Source: Triatoma infestans (taxonomy: Eukaryota > Arthropoda > Insecta > Hemiptera > Reduviidae). Taken from it: a stretch of 64,000 nt of DNA. Shown piece after piece: positions 45,371 through 55,707 of the stretch. The first letter of the stretch is position 1; every line of letters starts with the position of its first letter. Location of the stretch: positions 1 through 64,000 of the forward strand of contig JAAEAF010000372.1 of the NCBI GenBank assembly GCA_011037195.1, given 5' to 3'. The position numbers were made by a program, and so were the translations under genes. The notes under the pieces are model-generated. The model had not been told where the DNA came from and ran no database searches. It was given only the letters and a program-made list of their open reading frames with translations.

Positions 45371-45737
45371 TTTAATTTTAAAGAAAATCTCTGTGATCTA
45401 TTTCGAGAAAAATCGCAAGAAACTGGAAAATCTAAAAAGATAAAGTCGTATATCCGGTCGACCGATTTTGACCAAAACCTATATTGTCTACTGGCAGCAT
45501 CTGAATGGAATACCAAGTGGAATCTTTCTGCAATATCCACGTTTTTTAAGCTATGCTGACCATCTGTATTATACAGATGTACACGTATTTCCGAAACACA
45601 CACTTCCGGTTAACCGATCTTCAAACTTGGAATTTGAGGAATGTAGTATTATCAGTTGTACAATTTTTGACAAAAAAAAAAAACATTTTTGGGATCCCTG
45701 GCAGGCACCTTAACAAAATATCAAGTTTCAAATTTCT

Positions 45738-46387
45738 TCTCTTTTTTTTAACTTTATTTTATTTGCAACTGCAAATTTACACGCAACAACCAAATAAGAT
45801 GACAAAAGATAACATAATAAATAATAAAATAAAATTAAAATAAATAAAAACAAAACAAAACTGGAAAAAGAAAGAAAAAATAATACTAATAACATGACGT
45901 GACTGAATCGAATGAAGGCCATCCAATAATGACCATCATAAGTCGGTTAGTAGAGGCGCCGCTGAAGTGAATTCGAAGGATACCTTTTTTTATCAAGCCA
46001 TCAGGTGATCGCGAGGCCATCGGCGCTTCAGTGAAGGATTAGCAGGAAGTGTTATCTGTGACAAGCTGGGGATCAATGGGTTGTAGTGATGGGAAAGTTT
46101 GGAATGGAATTTAATACATCGGGATTTGGCGAGATCTAGGACAAATGGGAGTTTTACATCACTGTGGATAGTGTGGTTTCTGACGTAAAATACTGGTCTA
46201 GATGAAAGCGAGCAGGGGTGTGTAGAGTATTTCTTTGTTCGAAACATTACTTTTGATCGTCTGTCGAGTAGGCTTTTGATCATTCGGTATCGGAAATTAA
46301 GTTCTTGTCGCTTAAGTCAAGTATGTGTGTTCCAGGTAAGGCGTTTTTCAAGGTTTATCAAGACCGAGATATCGCACTCTGTCTGCC
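45738..46387 (-). mobile_element. Jockey-like LINE, 5'-truncated, with poly(A) and near-perfect TSD
   Basis: The insertion is flanked by TTTCAAATTTCT (45726-45737) and TTTCAATTTCT (46388-46398). On the minus strand it ends with AATAAAATAAAG and an A-run at 45738-45750, a polyadenylated 3' end. Confidence 0.78.
45993..46385 (-). pseudogene. Jockey-like reverse transcriptase C-terminal remnant
   Basis: The minus-strand frame reads 'NLEKRLTWNTHT', a TGA, then 'LKRQELNFRYRMIKSLLDRR'. This matches the Jockey RT thumb ('LDKRLTWNPHT.LKRQELN.RYRLL..LLDRRS'). An internal deletion then joins it to the extreme C-terminus: FYVRNHTIHSDVKLPFV, KFHSKLSHHYNPLIPSL and LKRRWPRDHL, the usual 'FVRN..IH.DL..P', 'HPNPL' and 'RRRPRDL' ending. 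One stop plus the deletion make it non-functional. The 96-codon part from 46283 to 45993 is uninterrupted. Confidence 0.78.
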
Positions 46388-46625
46388 TTTCAATTTCTGT
46401 AATTTTTGTTTTTTGTTTTTGAGTTATGGTGACACGTATACAGGCGTTCACAGGGAGAATAATTAGTTATCATTCGCTAAAAATTACCCATTCTTTACCA
46501 ATTATTAATTTATTATCAATTTTTCATACTCCAGGAACTTCAAAATGTGTAGGTATTTCCGGTGAAAACTGAACTTTGAAAATTTGACACGAACTTCCTC
46601 TTTCTTATACCAATAAGAAAAAGTG

Positions 46626-47204
46626 AAAATATGAGCCCCTTTTCTGTCTGAAAAAAAGAAAAAGGAAAGTAAGCAATAGAGGAGCTTAATTTTAAAAATA
46701 TTTGAGATAGAAAAGAAGAAATGGCCACTTTATCTCATAGCTATAACTTTTCCATCCCTTCTAGTATTTACGATTAGGGCCGTCCATTCCCACAGACCAT
46801 ACTCCCCTGATACTACTACCCCAGTAAAAACTTCCAACTAACGCTCTAAAGATCTCTAGGGCATACTGTAGATAATTGAAAAACTGATCTATACCAACCT
46901 TTTTCACAACTTCCCTTCTTTTTTTAGACCTTGGCTTTCTCAGAACGGAATTGGAATCTGTTCTCAATTATCTACCTCTCTGTTTCTTATACTTCTCATT
47001 GTTATTTAATCTACCGATCGCCGTCTATACCCATCCATGCGGCCTAATCCCCCGCCCCTACTACTTCTAAATGATATCCATTCTTTGATGCTTAATCCGC
47101 TTTTCCAATCTAGTTTTATTAAATTATTGCCTTTGTTCCTTACCATGGAAACGTTCCTCTTTTTACTTTGCAAAATATTTCACTATGGAAGTATAAAATT
47201 ATAA
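46626..47204. other. AT-rich stretch without genes
   Basis: Nothing is recognised in this interval. Confidence 0.4.
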
Positions 47205-47327
47205 TTATTATTACTTTCTGTTAGTAAGAGGGGAATTGTAATCGTGTCAAATTTTCGATATCGAGTTTACACCGGAAATATACGTTTTGAGGTCCCCTAA
47301 GTGCAAAAAAAGTGGTTTTTAACAACT

Positions 47328-47374
<47 letters not shown>

Positions 47375-48145
47375 CTGCATATCTCAACAATGAAAAATTG
47401 CAGAATGTTCAAACTTAATATTTCGTTAAAATGCTACCAGGAGACCTGACAATAAGCTTATTCTTAAAAAATCGTTCAACCGGAAGTCCCACGTACTGAA
47501 TGTTTTATTTTTTTTTCAGTTTTTGTGATTTTTCTCGAAAACGGGTCCAACAATTTTCTTTAAACTTTATATAAATCAACTACACATACAAAGAGAGTGG
47601 GGTTAAGTTTTCCTCTAAAGTGCTATTTCAGTATGCCACACAATTCTATCATCTAAATAATATTAATTTAGAATTAAATGTGTTGTTGAAATTCTAAGTT
47701 TCAAGAAACTCGATTGACCGGAAGTGCGTTTTTACTGAAAAGTATTTTTCAGTTTTCTGCTATTTTCTCTAAAATGGGTCCAACTATTTTCTTTAAACTA
47801 AATATGTGAACTACACATACAAAGATCTACAAATTTTATTTGAAACATTTCTCTGGATAAAGTCATTTCGGGGTTATGTTTTCCTCTAAAGTGCCATTAG
47901 TTGATTATACAATTCTACTATATAATAAAAATTAATTAGAAATAAATAGAGTGCCAAACTTCCAGGTTTAAAGAAAAATGTGTCAACCGGAAGTGCATTT
48001 TTATTGCATAGATTTTCACGATTTTCGCGATTTTGTCATAAAAATACCGACGGATTTAATTAAATTTGGTATACTAACTGAAATTTATTAATTACAATTT
48101 TGTAAGAGAAAGTTATGTAACTGTTTCACACCGGAATTTTTTTTT
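47205..48145 (+). repeat. DR-A repeat, long forward copy with three modules
   Basis: It carries 'TTTTCGATATCGAGTTTACA' and CCGGAAATA, a (GT)21 microsatellite in the fixed position, and three CCGGAAGT modules at about 47479, 47719 and 47988. It ends 'GTAAGAGAAAGTTATGTAAC' followed by TGTTTCACACCGGA. Confidence 0.88.
47329..47370 (+). repeat. (GT)21 microsatellite inside DR-A
   Basis: The tract is 21 uninterrupted GT units. Confidence 0.95.
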
Positions 48146-48804
48146 TTATATATTTACCTAAATATGAAAAACACAAATTACAACTAGATAAATAGAGTTT
48201 TTCCATTGTTTCAAAACAGATATCCAAAATGTGATTCATAACATGCTTGACTTGCTTTTATTGAGGTTGTGAAACAAACAAAACACTCTGATATGTAAAT
48301 TTCACTAATCACGAAGCAGGTCACGTTGTAGCCTGAAATTGAGAAAAGGGATCCCACAGATTTTGTTGACAATAAAATAATTAACTTTTCCTTCAGATGC
48401 AAATCACCTTTTAGTGGATAGATAGAGTAAGCTTACAATTAATGAAAGATATAAACTGTGATTTATTGAAAGACCCAAGTATTGTTCTAATACACTTATT
48501 AAACTATTTTTTTATTGTATATTACATGGCTTTTATATTGTCGTGAATTATTTATTATTTAACTTAAATACAATGAAGAAAAAAAAATAAAAACGAAGTA
48601 TTTTATGAAGCCTCGAAACTTGTTTTTATAATAATAAAAGATGTTAACAAATTGACAGAAACTTAATAAATCGTATGAATTAAAAACTGGATTTTGGAAG
48701 CTATATGGAAAGTTTTGTTCAGAAGAATTTTTTGCATCGCAGCTTTCACATAGATCTCCATTACAAAAAAATTTACTCGGCAAATAACTGCTATAATTTT
48801 TGTA
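48146..48804. other. AT-rich stretch without genes
   Basis: Nothing is recognised. Confidence 0.4.
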
Positions 48805-49195
48805 TTGAAGTTGAGAACCTCTCGCGACATGAATCTGTTATGCTCACGAGGCTGAGAATTGGACCCATGGATATTTCCTCATAGGAGTTAGAAGACCGAG
48901 GTGCACTTGGTGTAGAGAAAGATTGACGTATCTCATATATTGGAGGGGTGTCAGGCATTGCGGCATTATAGAGAGCAGGCACGCCTGCCACATGATTTGC
49001 GCGCAGAGTTAGAAGAAGGGTCTTCTTATAAAACGAGGCTATTTGCTTTTTCTGAAGAGAGTAGTTATTATTATAATATCTGGGCTAGGTTTAGGTTAGG
49101 TTTAATAAAAGTGGAGAGGAATATCGAGTACTCTTCCCTCTGTATTGTGACGGGATGGCAAGAAGAAAGAAGATATAATAATAAATAAATCTAAA
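48805..49195 (+). pseudogene. LINE ORF2 C-terminus (RNase-H-type LINE), frameshifted
   Basis: The plus strand reads 'LSRHESVMLTRLRIGP', then in another frame 'RCTWC', and then 'IDVSHILEGCQALRHYREQA' with RLPHDLRAELEEG. This is the common C-terminal block of Jockey/I-superfamily ORF2 ('RHE..VLTRLRIGH', 'C..C......HIL..C'), which holds the final zinc knuckle. The open frame continues into WQEERRYNNK and an ATAATAATAAATAAAT tail at about 49178-49193. At least one frameshift is present. It abuts an LTR-1 fragment. Confidence 0.65.
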
Positions 49196-49197
49196 AA

Positions 49198-50020
49198 TTA
49201 TAACTAGTGGTTCCAGCCAGCCGCTATCTGCAGGTCAAGAACCGCGGCAAAACCCTTTCAAAACAGGGGTTAATATACAGTTAAGAGAACCGCCGCCGGC
49301 AAAACCCTTTCATACAAGGGTCAATGTACACCTGGCCTGTATTTCCTTCATACAAGAGTCAATGTACACTCAAGAGGCCACCTGGCCCCCATCTGTTAAC
49401 AAGCGTCGCCACCCCGGGCCAAAAACAGCCTTTGTTAACTACCGAGGTCAATATACTACAAGAGATGTCTTAGTGTGGCACGTACTTACACATCAGCCGA
49501 TGTGTGAGTGATGCGAATATAAACGTCGCCCCACAGGAGGAGGGGATGAGTTACAGATCAGTATTCTATCAGTCGTACATGAGTCATACAGGAGTTACCA
49601 TCAGTTCACAATCAGTTACAAATCAGTTATACACACGTCAGTTCTGGGAGATCAGTATTCCATCAGTAATATATCAGCATCAGTCATACAGCAGTTATAC
49701 ATGAGTATTCCATCAGTATTCTATCAGTTACACATCAGTTATCAATCAGTTAAGTTTCACACATCGTGAGCGCGTCCCTATTCAAGGTTTTAAACACTAT
49801 TTCTTTAATATTTATTAATCATTTCATAATTCTTATATTCATTTACAATTGTGCATCTTAGTTTATCTATTTCAAAACACTTTAAATTATTTGTTAAAAT
49901 ATAGTTTATTTTCATTAATCAGTAGTACGTATTTCGAATAACAACTCTCTAAAACTCTCTAACTAACAACACTTACTCCTCACTTCAACTCCCGATACCA
50001 AGACATCTGATTCCAATACA
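49198..50020 (+). mobile_element. LTR (LTR-1 family), variant with TCAGT array
   Basis: It is homologous to 38278-38944 and 54884-55472 from ACTAGTGGTTCCAGCCAGCC (about 49204) to CTGATTCCAATACA (50020). It contains a duplicated GCAAAACCCTTTCA.ACA motif and a stretch at 49555-49745 with about a dozen TCAGT motifs. The LTR start is missing or replaced by the LINE tail; alternatively it begins at TGTATTG (49141). No target duplication was found. Confidence 0.6.
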
Positions 50021-51299
50021 GTATTAATGTGGTGTAATTGCACTTATAGGCATGAATGTATTTATTAGTAAGACTGTATTTATTAGCGTGAAAGTGGTTT
50101 TTTTCTACTGACTGAAATAGTTATACACTACTGAATGAATAAGTAGTGCAAATAATGTATATTTTTGTATATATGTAAATAGGGGTAATACAGTATGTTA
50201 TTTAAAAGATTACAAGTTTTAGAAAACCTTCGGGGAGAAGGAACATTAAATAAAATTTCTTTCCCTCAGACGCAAATAGTTTTGATAAGAAAAGAGAATA
50301 TAAAATGTAAACGAGTTGAGTGTGATAGTAAATTTAAGATTCAGAAAATATGAGCAAAAAGAAATTTACAGTAAAAGCACCACATGAAACTCTATTAGAG
50401 AGCCCAAAATGATTTTATTAATACAGGGATGACATAGTCAGGATATCCACGCTCCTCCTCGTCGACTGCTCGATGAAGTAAGAAAAGATGCGTGGGATCT
50501 TGTTGTATAACCGACTGCTCCACCTTTCCTTGCTGGACAAGTACTGTGTTCAACCCACAAGGTGGAGAAGAACGTACCATCTCAGTTTTTGGAGACAAAA
50601 GATCGAGGAGAAAATAGTTTTAGGGGCGCTAATGACCACAGTTGTCGATGCGCCGGAAAAAAAAATTGTAATTGTTAATTTGATGGTGATTGGTGCGATA
50701 AAAATGATCAAAACACAGAAAACTCACGCTACTTTCGCTACTTACACAATTTATTATTTAACCTACTTTCTGATAGGAAAGAGTCAAAAGAGATATAGAG
50801 AGACAGAACGATGAGTGATAATGTTGTTGATGTTGTAGAATGATAGCATTGGTGGCTGATTGGTGTCGCTTGAAAAGCGTGGCTAGATAGAACTTGTGCA
50901 AACAGTCGATAGTGTGGCCTAGCTTCTTCATGAGAGCTCTCTGCACCTATAGAAGAGGTTTTGACAGAAAGCTGAGTGCTGACAACTTATTCAGGTTGTA
51001 GATTTCTCGATAATCGTAAACTCTTGAATGGTACTTTCCTTCTTGAAGATTTTGTTTAGACTTCTTCGCCTGTTGATATTTTAACTAATTGGCTAAGGGC
51101 TGTTATGAGTTTTTTTTTTTTGTAAATTGAGATTGTTGCCCATTCACCCGATTAGCTACAGAGAGGGGAAGAACTGTTAGCGTTGATACGGCTGGTGACA
51201 GCAACATGCTGTTCTAGCGCTTACTGCCCGTCGTGCTGAATTTTCTCTACAGAAGAACTGTTTATTCCACTGGAGCTACATTTTATTTACAATCGGTTA
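50021..51299. other. No recognised gene; GC-richer patch at 50430-50640
   Basis: The minus ORF 50395-50598 (67 codons, 'EQSVIQQDPTHLFLLHRAVD') lies in the GC-richer patch and could be part of an unidentified element or an exon. I cannot assign it. The rest is AT-rich. Confidence 0.35.
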
Positions 51300-51635
51300 C
51301 AAAGCAAACTTTTTAGTCGTTTTGAGAATATTAAAGAAATACTTGGAAAACAAATTAATCAGTAAAATCTTATTTCCGGTTGACGCATTATGCCCAAAAT
51401 TTCTTATCGGAAGCCTTGGATGTTCTTTGTTTTTAAATAATGCTAAAATAAAACACAAACACCATACACTAACATATTACAGACTAATATCTAAAAAAAG
51501 AAAATTTGTTTCTTGTCAAGTGTTTTGAAGCTTTTTTTTTTTTCTTTTTTCTTTTCTTTCAATGAAAACTTAATTCCAAAAAATGTCTGTCACAAATTTC
51601 AATACTTTCTCTTACAAAAATAAGAAAAAAAATAA
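51300..51635 (-). repeat. DR-A repeat, diverged copy
   Basis: 'CAGTAAAATCTTATTTCCGG' with TTGACGCATTATG and a terminal 'ATACTTTCTCTTAC' are visible. Confidence 0.65.
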
Positions 51636-52079
51636 AGCCGTTTCACTTGGGCCCATTCATTTATCTCAGGTAGAAATTCTTGTAGGAAGTATTTTTAATA
51701 TTCTACCCTATTTATTTACATAATGTTTTCACCCTGAATAGTATACTTCAAAGTAATGTCACAAGCTTTGAACAAAACATCGTCACTACTTATTTTATAA
51801 AATATTATTACTACAGCTTTGAACTTCTGAAATATGTAACAAATTCTTTTACAGAATGGGACTTCATAATGAATCTTTTTTGGTCATTATATTATTAAAT
51901 TCATTTTTCACTAAATATTTATAACTTGATATCATACTTGATGCTATGAATAGATTTTGAAGGAATATATTAATAAATTTGGCGATGTTTTTACTTTACT
52001 TTCCCTTGCACATGCTTCTGTTTATAAAGCCATTTTGTAACAATCGTTACGGTCAAAGAAGTAATTAAGAATTTCAAAG

Positions 52080-52600
52080 AAAGTAGGTAACTTTATCAGT
52101 AGGTCGCACTTTTAGTGAATCGATTTTCATAATTTACTTTATTTAATTTCTTGTTAATATTATATATTCTATATAAATACGTATATATATATTATATATA
52201 GTTACGTTAATATTATACGTATTATACGTATACGTTAATATTATATATAGTTACGTTAATATTATACGTATTATAAGTAATATTATACATATACGTTAAT
52301 ATTATATATAGTTACGTATAATATTTAAAAATGGAACTTTGGAGGAGAGCATAACCATCATAGACTCCGTAAAAATAAATATTCTTCAAAAAATGTGAAA
52401 AATATTTCCTATAAAAGTTGTGTCGTTAATACTCCGACCAAAAAATCTTGTTGTCGGGTTTCCTGGTAGAACTTAAACGAAATAACAGTTTAAACTTTCT
52501 GCGCTTTTCCCATTTTTGAATTATGCTGATTTTGAAACACCCGTATACAAAGACTGGAGACTGAAAAAAAAAATACTTCCGCTTACGAGCAGAAAGAGAA
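52080..52600 (-). repeat. DR-A repeat with a local (TTAATATTATA)-type expansion
   Basis: The start 'TCGCACTTTTAGTGAATCGA' is recognisable. The usual AATTAATATTATAT spot has expanded into a tandem GTTAATATTATA(C/T)(G/A)TA array at about 52155-52325. The copy ends near 'CTTACGAGCAGAAAGAGAAA'. Confidence 0.65.
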
Positions 52601-53559
52601 AGCAAAATTTATTTATAAATATATTTAAAACTACAGATCTGTACTTTTTAAATTATTTGCATCTTAAATAAAGAAGTTGTAGAATTTTCTTAAAACTTAA
52701 TTTTTTTAAATAATAATAATAATAATAAATATATATATATATATTAAATTAAAACTAAAAATTGAGAACGCCATTTTCCAGTTTTAATATACTGCCAGGT
52801 GGTGTACTTGACAGGATAGAGTGGGGGGAAATATATGTCTTGTTTCCCTTCTACTTTCTAGGCCAAGTGAAATTAGAGTAAATCTTAAATTTAAGTACCC
52901 ACCATCTCTTTCAGTTTTAGCTGTATTTTTTTCAGGCACTTTTTAATCATATAATTTTTAAAAAAATAGGTACTCTAATATTACTATACGTTTTAATAAT
53001 GTTATTATAATTTGACACGCTAAACAATCGATAAAGAGATATTTATTTTGAATTTATAATTTTCTATCAGTTATGGATCTTTGCTATCGTATTTCATATA
53101 TTTCGATTTTACTGCACTAAAAACCGTAGCAAAAGTTTACGTATATCAAACATTTCTTTCAATAAGAAAATATGATTAGCAAATCCTTATTACGAACTTA
53201 GCTGTGTTTTTTGGCGGTAGAACCCTGGGTCCATAATTTCTCAAAGTTTATTTGCTACGATGTACTCGTAGCAAACAAACGCTGCTCGTAAACGATGTAT
53301 GGATAAACAAACCACCTTGGGACCTATTCAAAAGGCGCAAGCAAAGAACTTAAGACAACTGTTTCCGGCTGTAGCACACATGTTTTTAAAATACTTTGCC
53401 CGCATTACACAGCTGCTGTGCGGTACGGGGTTCATAGTAAAATTACTGGTCTCCATATTATACCTCGTATATGTGAACTAGGCATTGCAATCTTGTCAGA
53501 TTATGTGAAAATGAGTTATTCGCAATAATGAACGTCATCAGATTTCCTCAATAAGAAAA
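52601..53559. other. AT-rich stretch without genes
   Basis: It contains a (TA)n tract near 52726-52743. No coding signal is seen. Confidence 0.4.
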
Positions 53560-54600
53560 AGATTACTCTTTTAGTCTGTAACCAAAAATTGTATTAAATA
53601 TTTGATAATCCGTTTGAGTCTCCTAACAAAATCTTGACAGGAAGATTTCTGTCAAAAGTTCGTGAACCCGAAATTCATTGTATGTTCTGAATTTATTTTT
53701 GTTTTTTTTTTGTTTTGTTTTTCGGAGTTTTCTCGAAAGTATTTTTCCTCGATTTTCTTCAAAGTTGGTATACATCCTACACGTATACTTGTCTTTCAAA
53801 GAAAATTTTAAAACATAAATAAGTGATAAAAGTAATGAAAAGTTTATAAAAAATTGGGTAAATTACTTAAATTATTGATTAATTAGATTACATTATTGTA
53901 AAAAAAAAAAAAAAAAAAATACTTTCTCTTATAATGAGGAAGCATCATTGTGACCATGTCAAACCATTTCTTTCGAAATTATAAACATAAAGTTTTGAAA
54001 TCCCCTAAGAACGAATAAAACAATGTTTATAGCGGAAAGTTTTTTAATAAATGAGAGTTATTTATGTCTAATAAAATATTTCAAAAGACGAAACTTTATA
54101 GGAAGTTTAAATTTCACGGTCATTTAGATCTGATACGAAATTTTTTGTGTCAAAATTCATCAACCAGTTAAGCGATTTAATTGATTTTATTTTGTGCAGT
54201 TTTTTCGAAAAATAATTCGAAATGTTTGCATAGTAACTAATTACAAATAGATCTGTCATTTCTATTTGAAACATTTTTCAAGAAAAAAATTGATTTCTTT
54301 GGATATTATGTATTACAAACGAATGGTTTGTACATGTGTTTGCTAGTGTGGTGTGTGCGAACAAAGTAAAAAAAAAAAAAAAAGAAAAAATACCACAGGA
54401 AATTATTTTGATACAATTTAAGGTTCTAACAACTTATTGGAAATGCGATTACATAGAACGTTTTTTAATTATCTTAATTTTCTTTCGAAAAAGGCTTCAA
54501 ATATTATCTTTAAACCTAGAATTTTAATTGCACTTATATAAAACTAACACTTTTATTTAACACATTAGTCATGGAAAAAGTTTTTTAGCCGGAATTCTGG
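53560..54600 (+). repeat. Two diverged DR-A copies, head to tail
   Basis: 'TGTCAAAAGTTCGTGAACCC' at 53650 belongs to one copy. 'ATACTTTCTCTTATAATGAG' at 53920 opens the next, with 'GTGTCAAAATTCATCAACCA' at about 54148. Both are weakly conserved. Confidence 0.55.
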
Positions 54601-54883
54601 GAATGGTAAACCGCTTCTAAAAGCACAACCAGTATTTTTGGGATTTAATAGAAGAATATTTACAAGGTAGTCATATCCAGGTAACTCGTTTCCCATAAAA
54701 ACCATTAGGTTTTGTTCCCCCACCACCACTTGTTATTATATGCAATATTAAGGTCAAATTAATCAGACTAACTTGCACATCTATTTTTAAAAATTTGTTT
54801 GGAATTTAGTGATCCAATGAAATGAGTTTTCAATTAAACGCTCAAATCTCCAAAGAATCCAATCCCTGCATTATTATTGGAAT

Positions 54884-55472
54884 TGTAATGACATATCAAT
54901 GTCATAGCAATGTCAAGTGGCTCCAGCCAGCCGCTATCTTCACAAAAGATAACAAGAAGAAAGGATAATTTATAACCAGTGGCCCAGCCGGCCGCTGTCT
55001 TCAAGACAAGGGCCGCGCCGAACAAAAAGCCTTTTCAATACAAGCATCAATACATCAGTATCATTAGATCAGTATCATCAGTATTATCATTACATGAGTA
55101 ATATCATCACAGTTTCTACGAGCAGCAGATATACTTGAGTTCCGCTAGCGCGTACCTATACAAGGTTAAACTTATAATTATTCTATCAAACATTTCATAG
55201 TTGTGCATATTAGTTTATTTATTTTAATCATTTTAAATTAGTTGTTGTTTATCTCTTTAAATTATTTATTTATTTCTACCAGTTCATATTAATTGTAGTT
55301 ACCATTTCACACATTCAAATTATTGAAAAAATATAGTCTATTTTTGTAAATTCAGTGTTTAGTATTTCAAGTAATAACTCTCTAAAATCTCTAAACCAAC
55401 TTCCGCCTAATAAATCCCTCTTCAAGACATCTGACTTCATACCTGTGGAATCCGATAATCGATTCCACTACA
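54884..55472 (+). mobile_element. LTR (LTR-1 family)
   Basis: The segment begins TGTAATGACATATC and ends GATTCCACTACA, matching the ends and order of 38278-38944 (GGCTCCAGCCAGCCGC, AAAAAGCCTTTTCA, AGTTGTGCATATTAG, CTCTTCAAGACAT). A TCAGTATCAT motif repeats at 55065-55085. No 4-bp duplication is evident (GAAT on the left, TCTT on the right), so it may be one LTR of a decayed element or a rearranged solo LTR. Confidence 0.68.
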
Positions 55473-55707
55473 TCTTTCCATGTTAACCTACAATTACAAC
55501 TCAAATCCTTCAATTTAACACCTGTCTTTCTGAACTCTTCTATAACCCTTCTCGATGTCTTTAAAAACAATAGCCTCGTGTTCTTTTCCGTTCCAGTAAA
55601 GAGAGGGGATTAGTGACTTTGGGTTGTTTATAGGCTTGCACCTATAAATTTTCCACTCATTTTCTATTTACTAGGATTATTGTTACTTATAAGTTATAAC
55701 ACTTATA
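55473..55707. other. Spacer between LTR and LINE
   Basis: Nothing is recognised; it may be internal sequence of the LTR element. Confidence 0.3.

Larger units (their letters stand above)
45365..46625 (-). repeat. DR-A copy interrupted by a Jockey-like LINE
   Basis: DR-A runs from about 45375 ('AAAGAAAATCTCTGTG') with modules near 45453 and 45603, breaks at 45737, and resumes at 46388 through 'TATTTCCGGTGAAAACTGAA' to the terminus at about 46620. Confidence 0.75.

Noticed and set aside
49141..49197. Start of the LTR at TGTATTG (49141)
   Set aside because: The ends TGTATTG/CAATACA would match well, but the segment also reads as the LINE 3' tail and there is no target duplication; left as an alternative.
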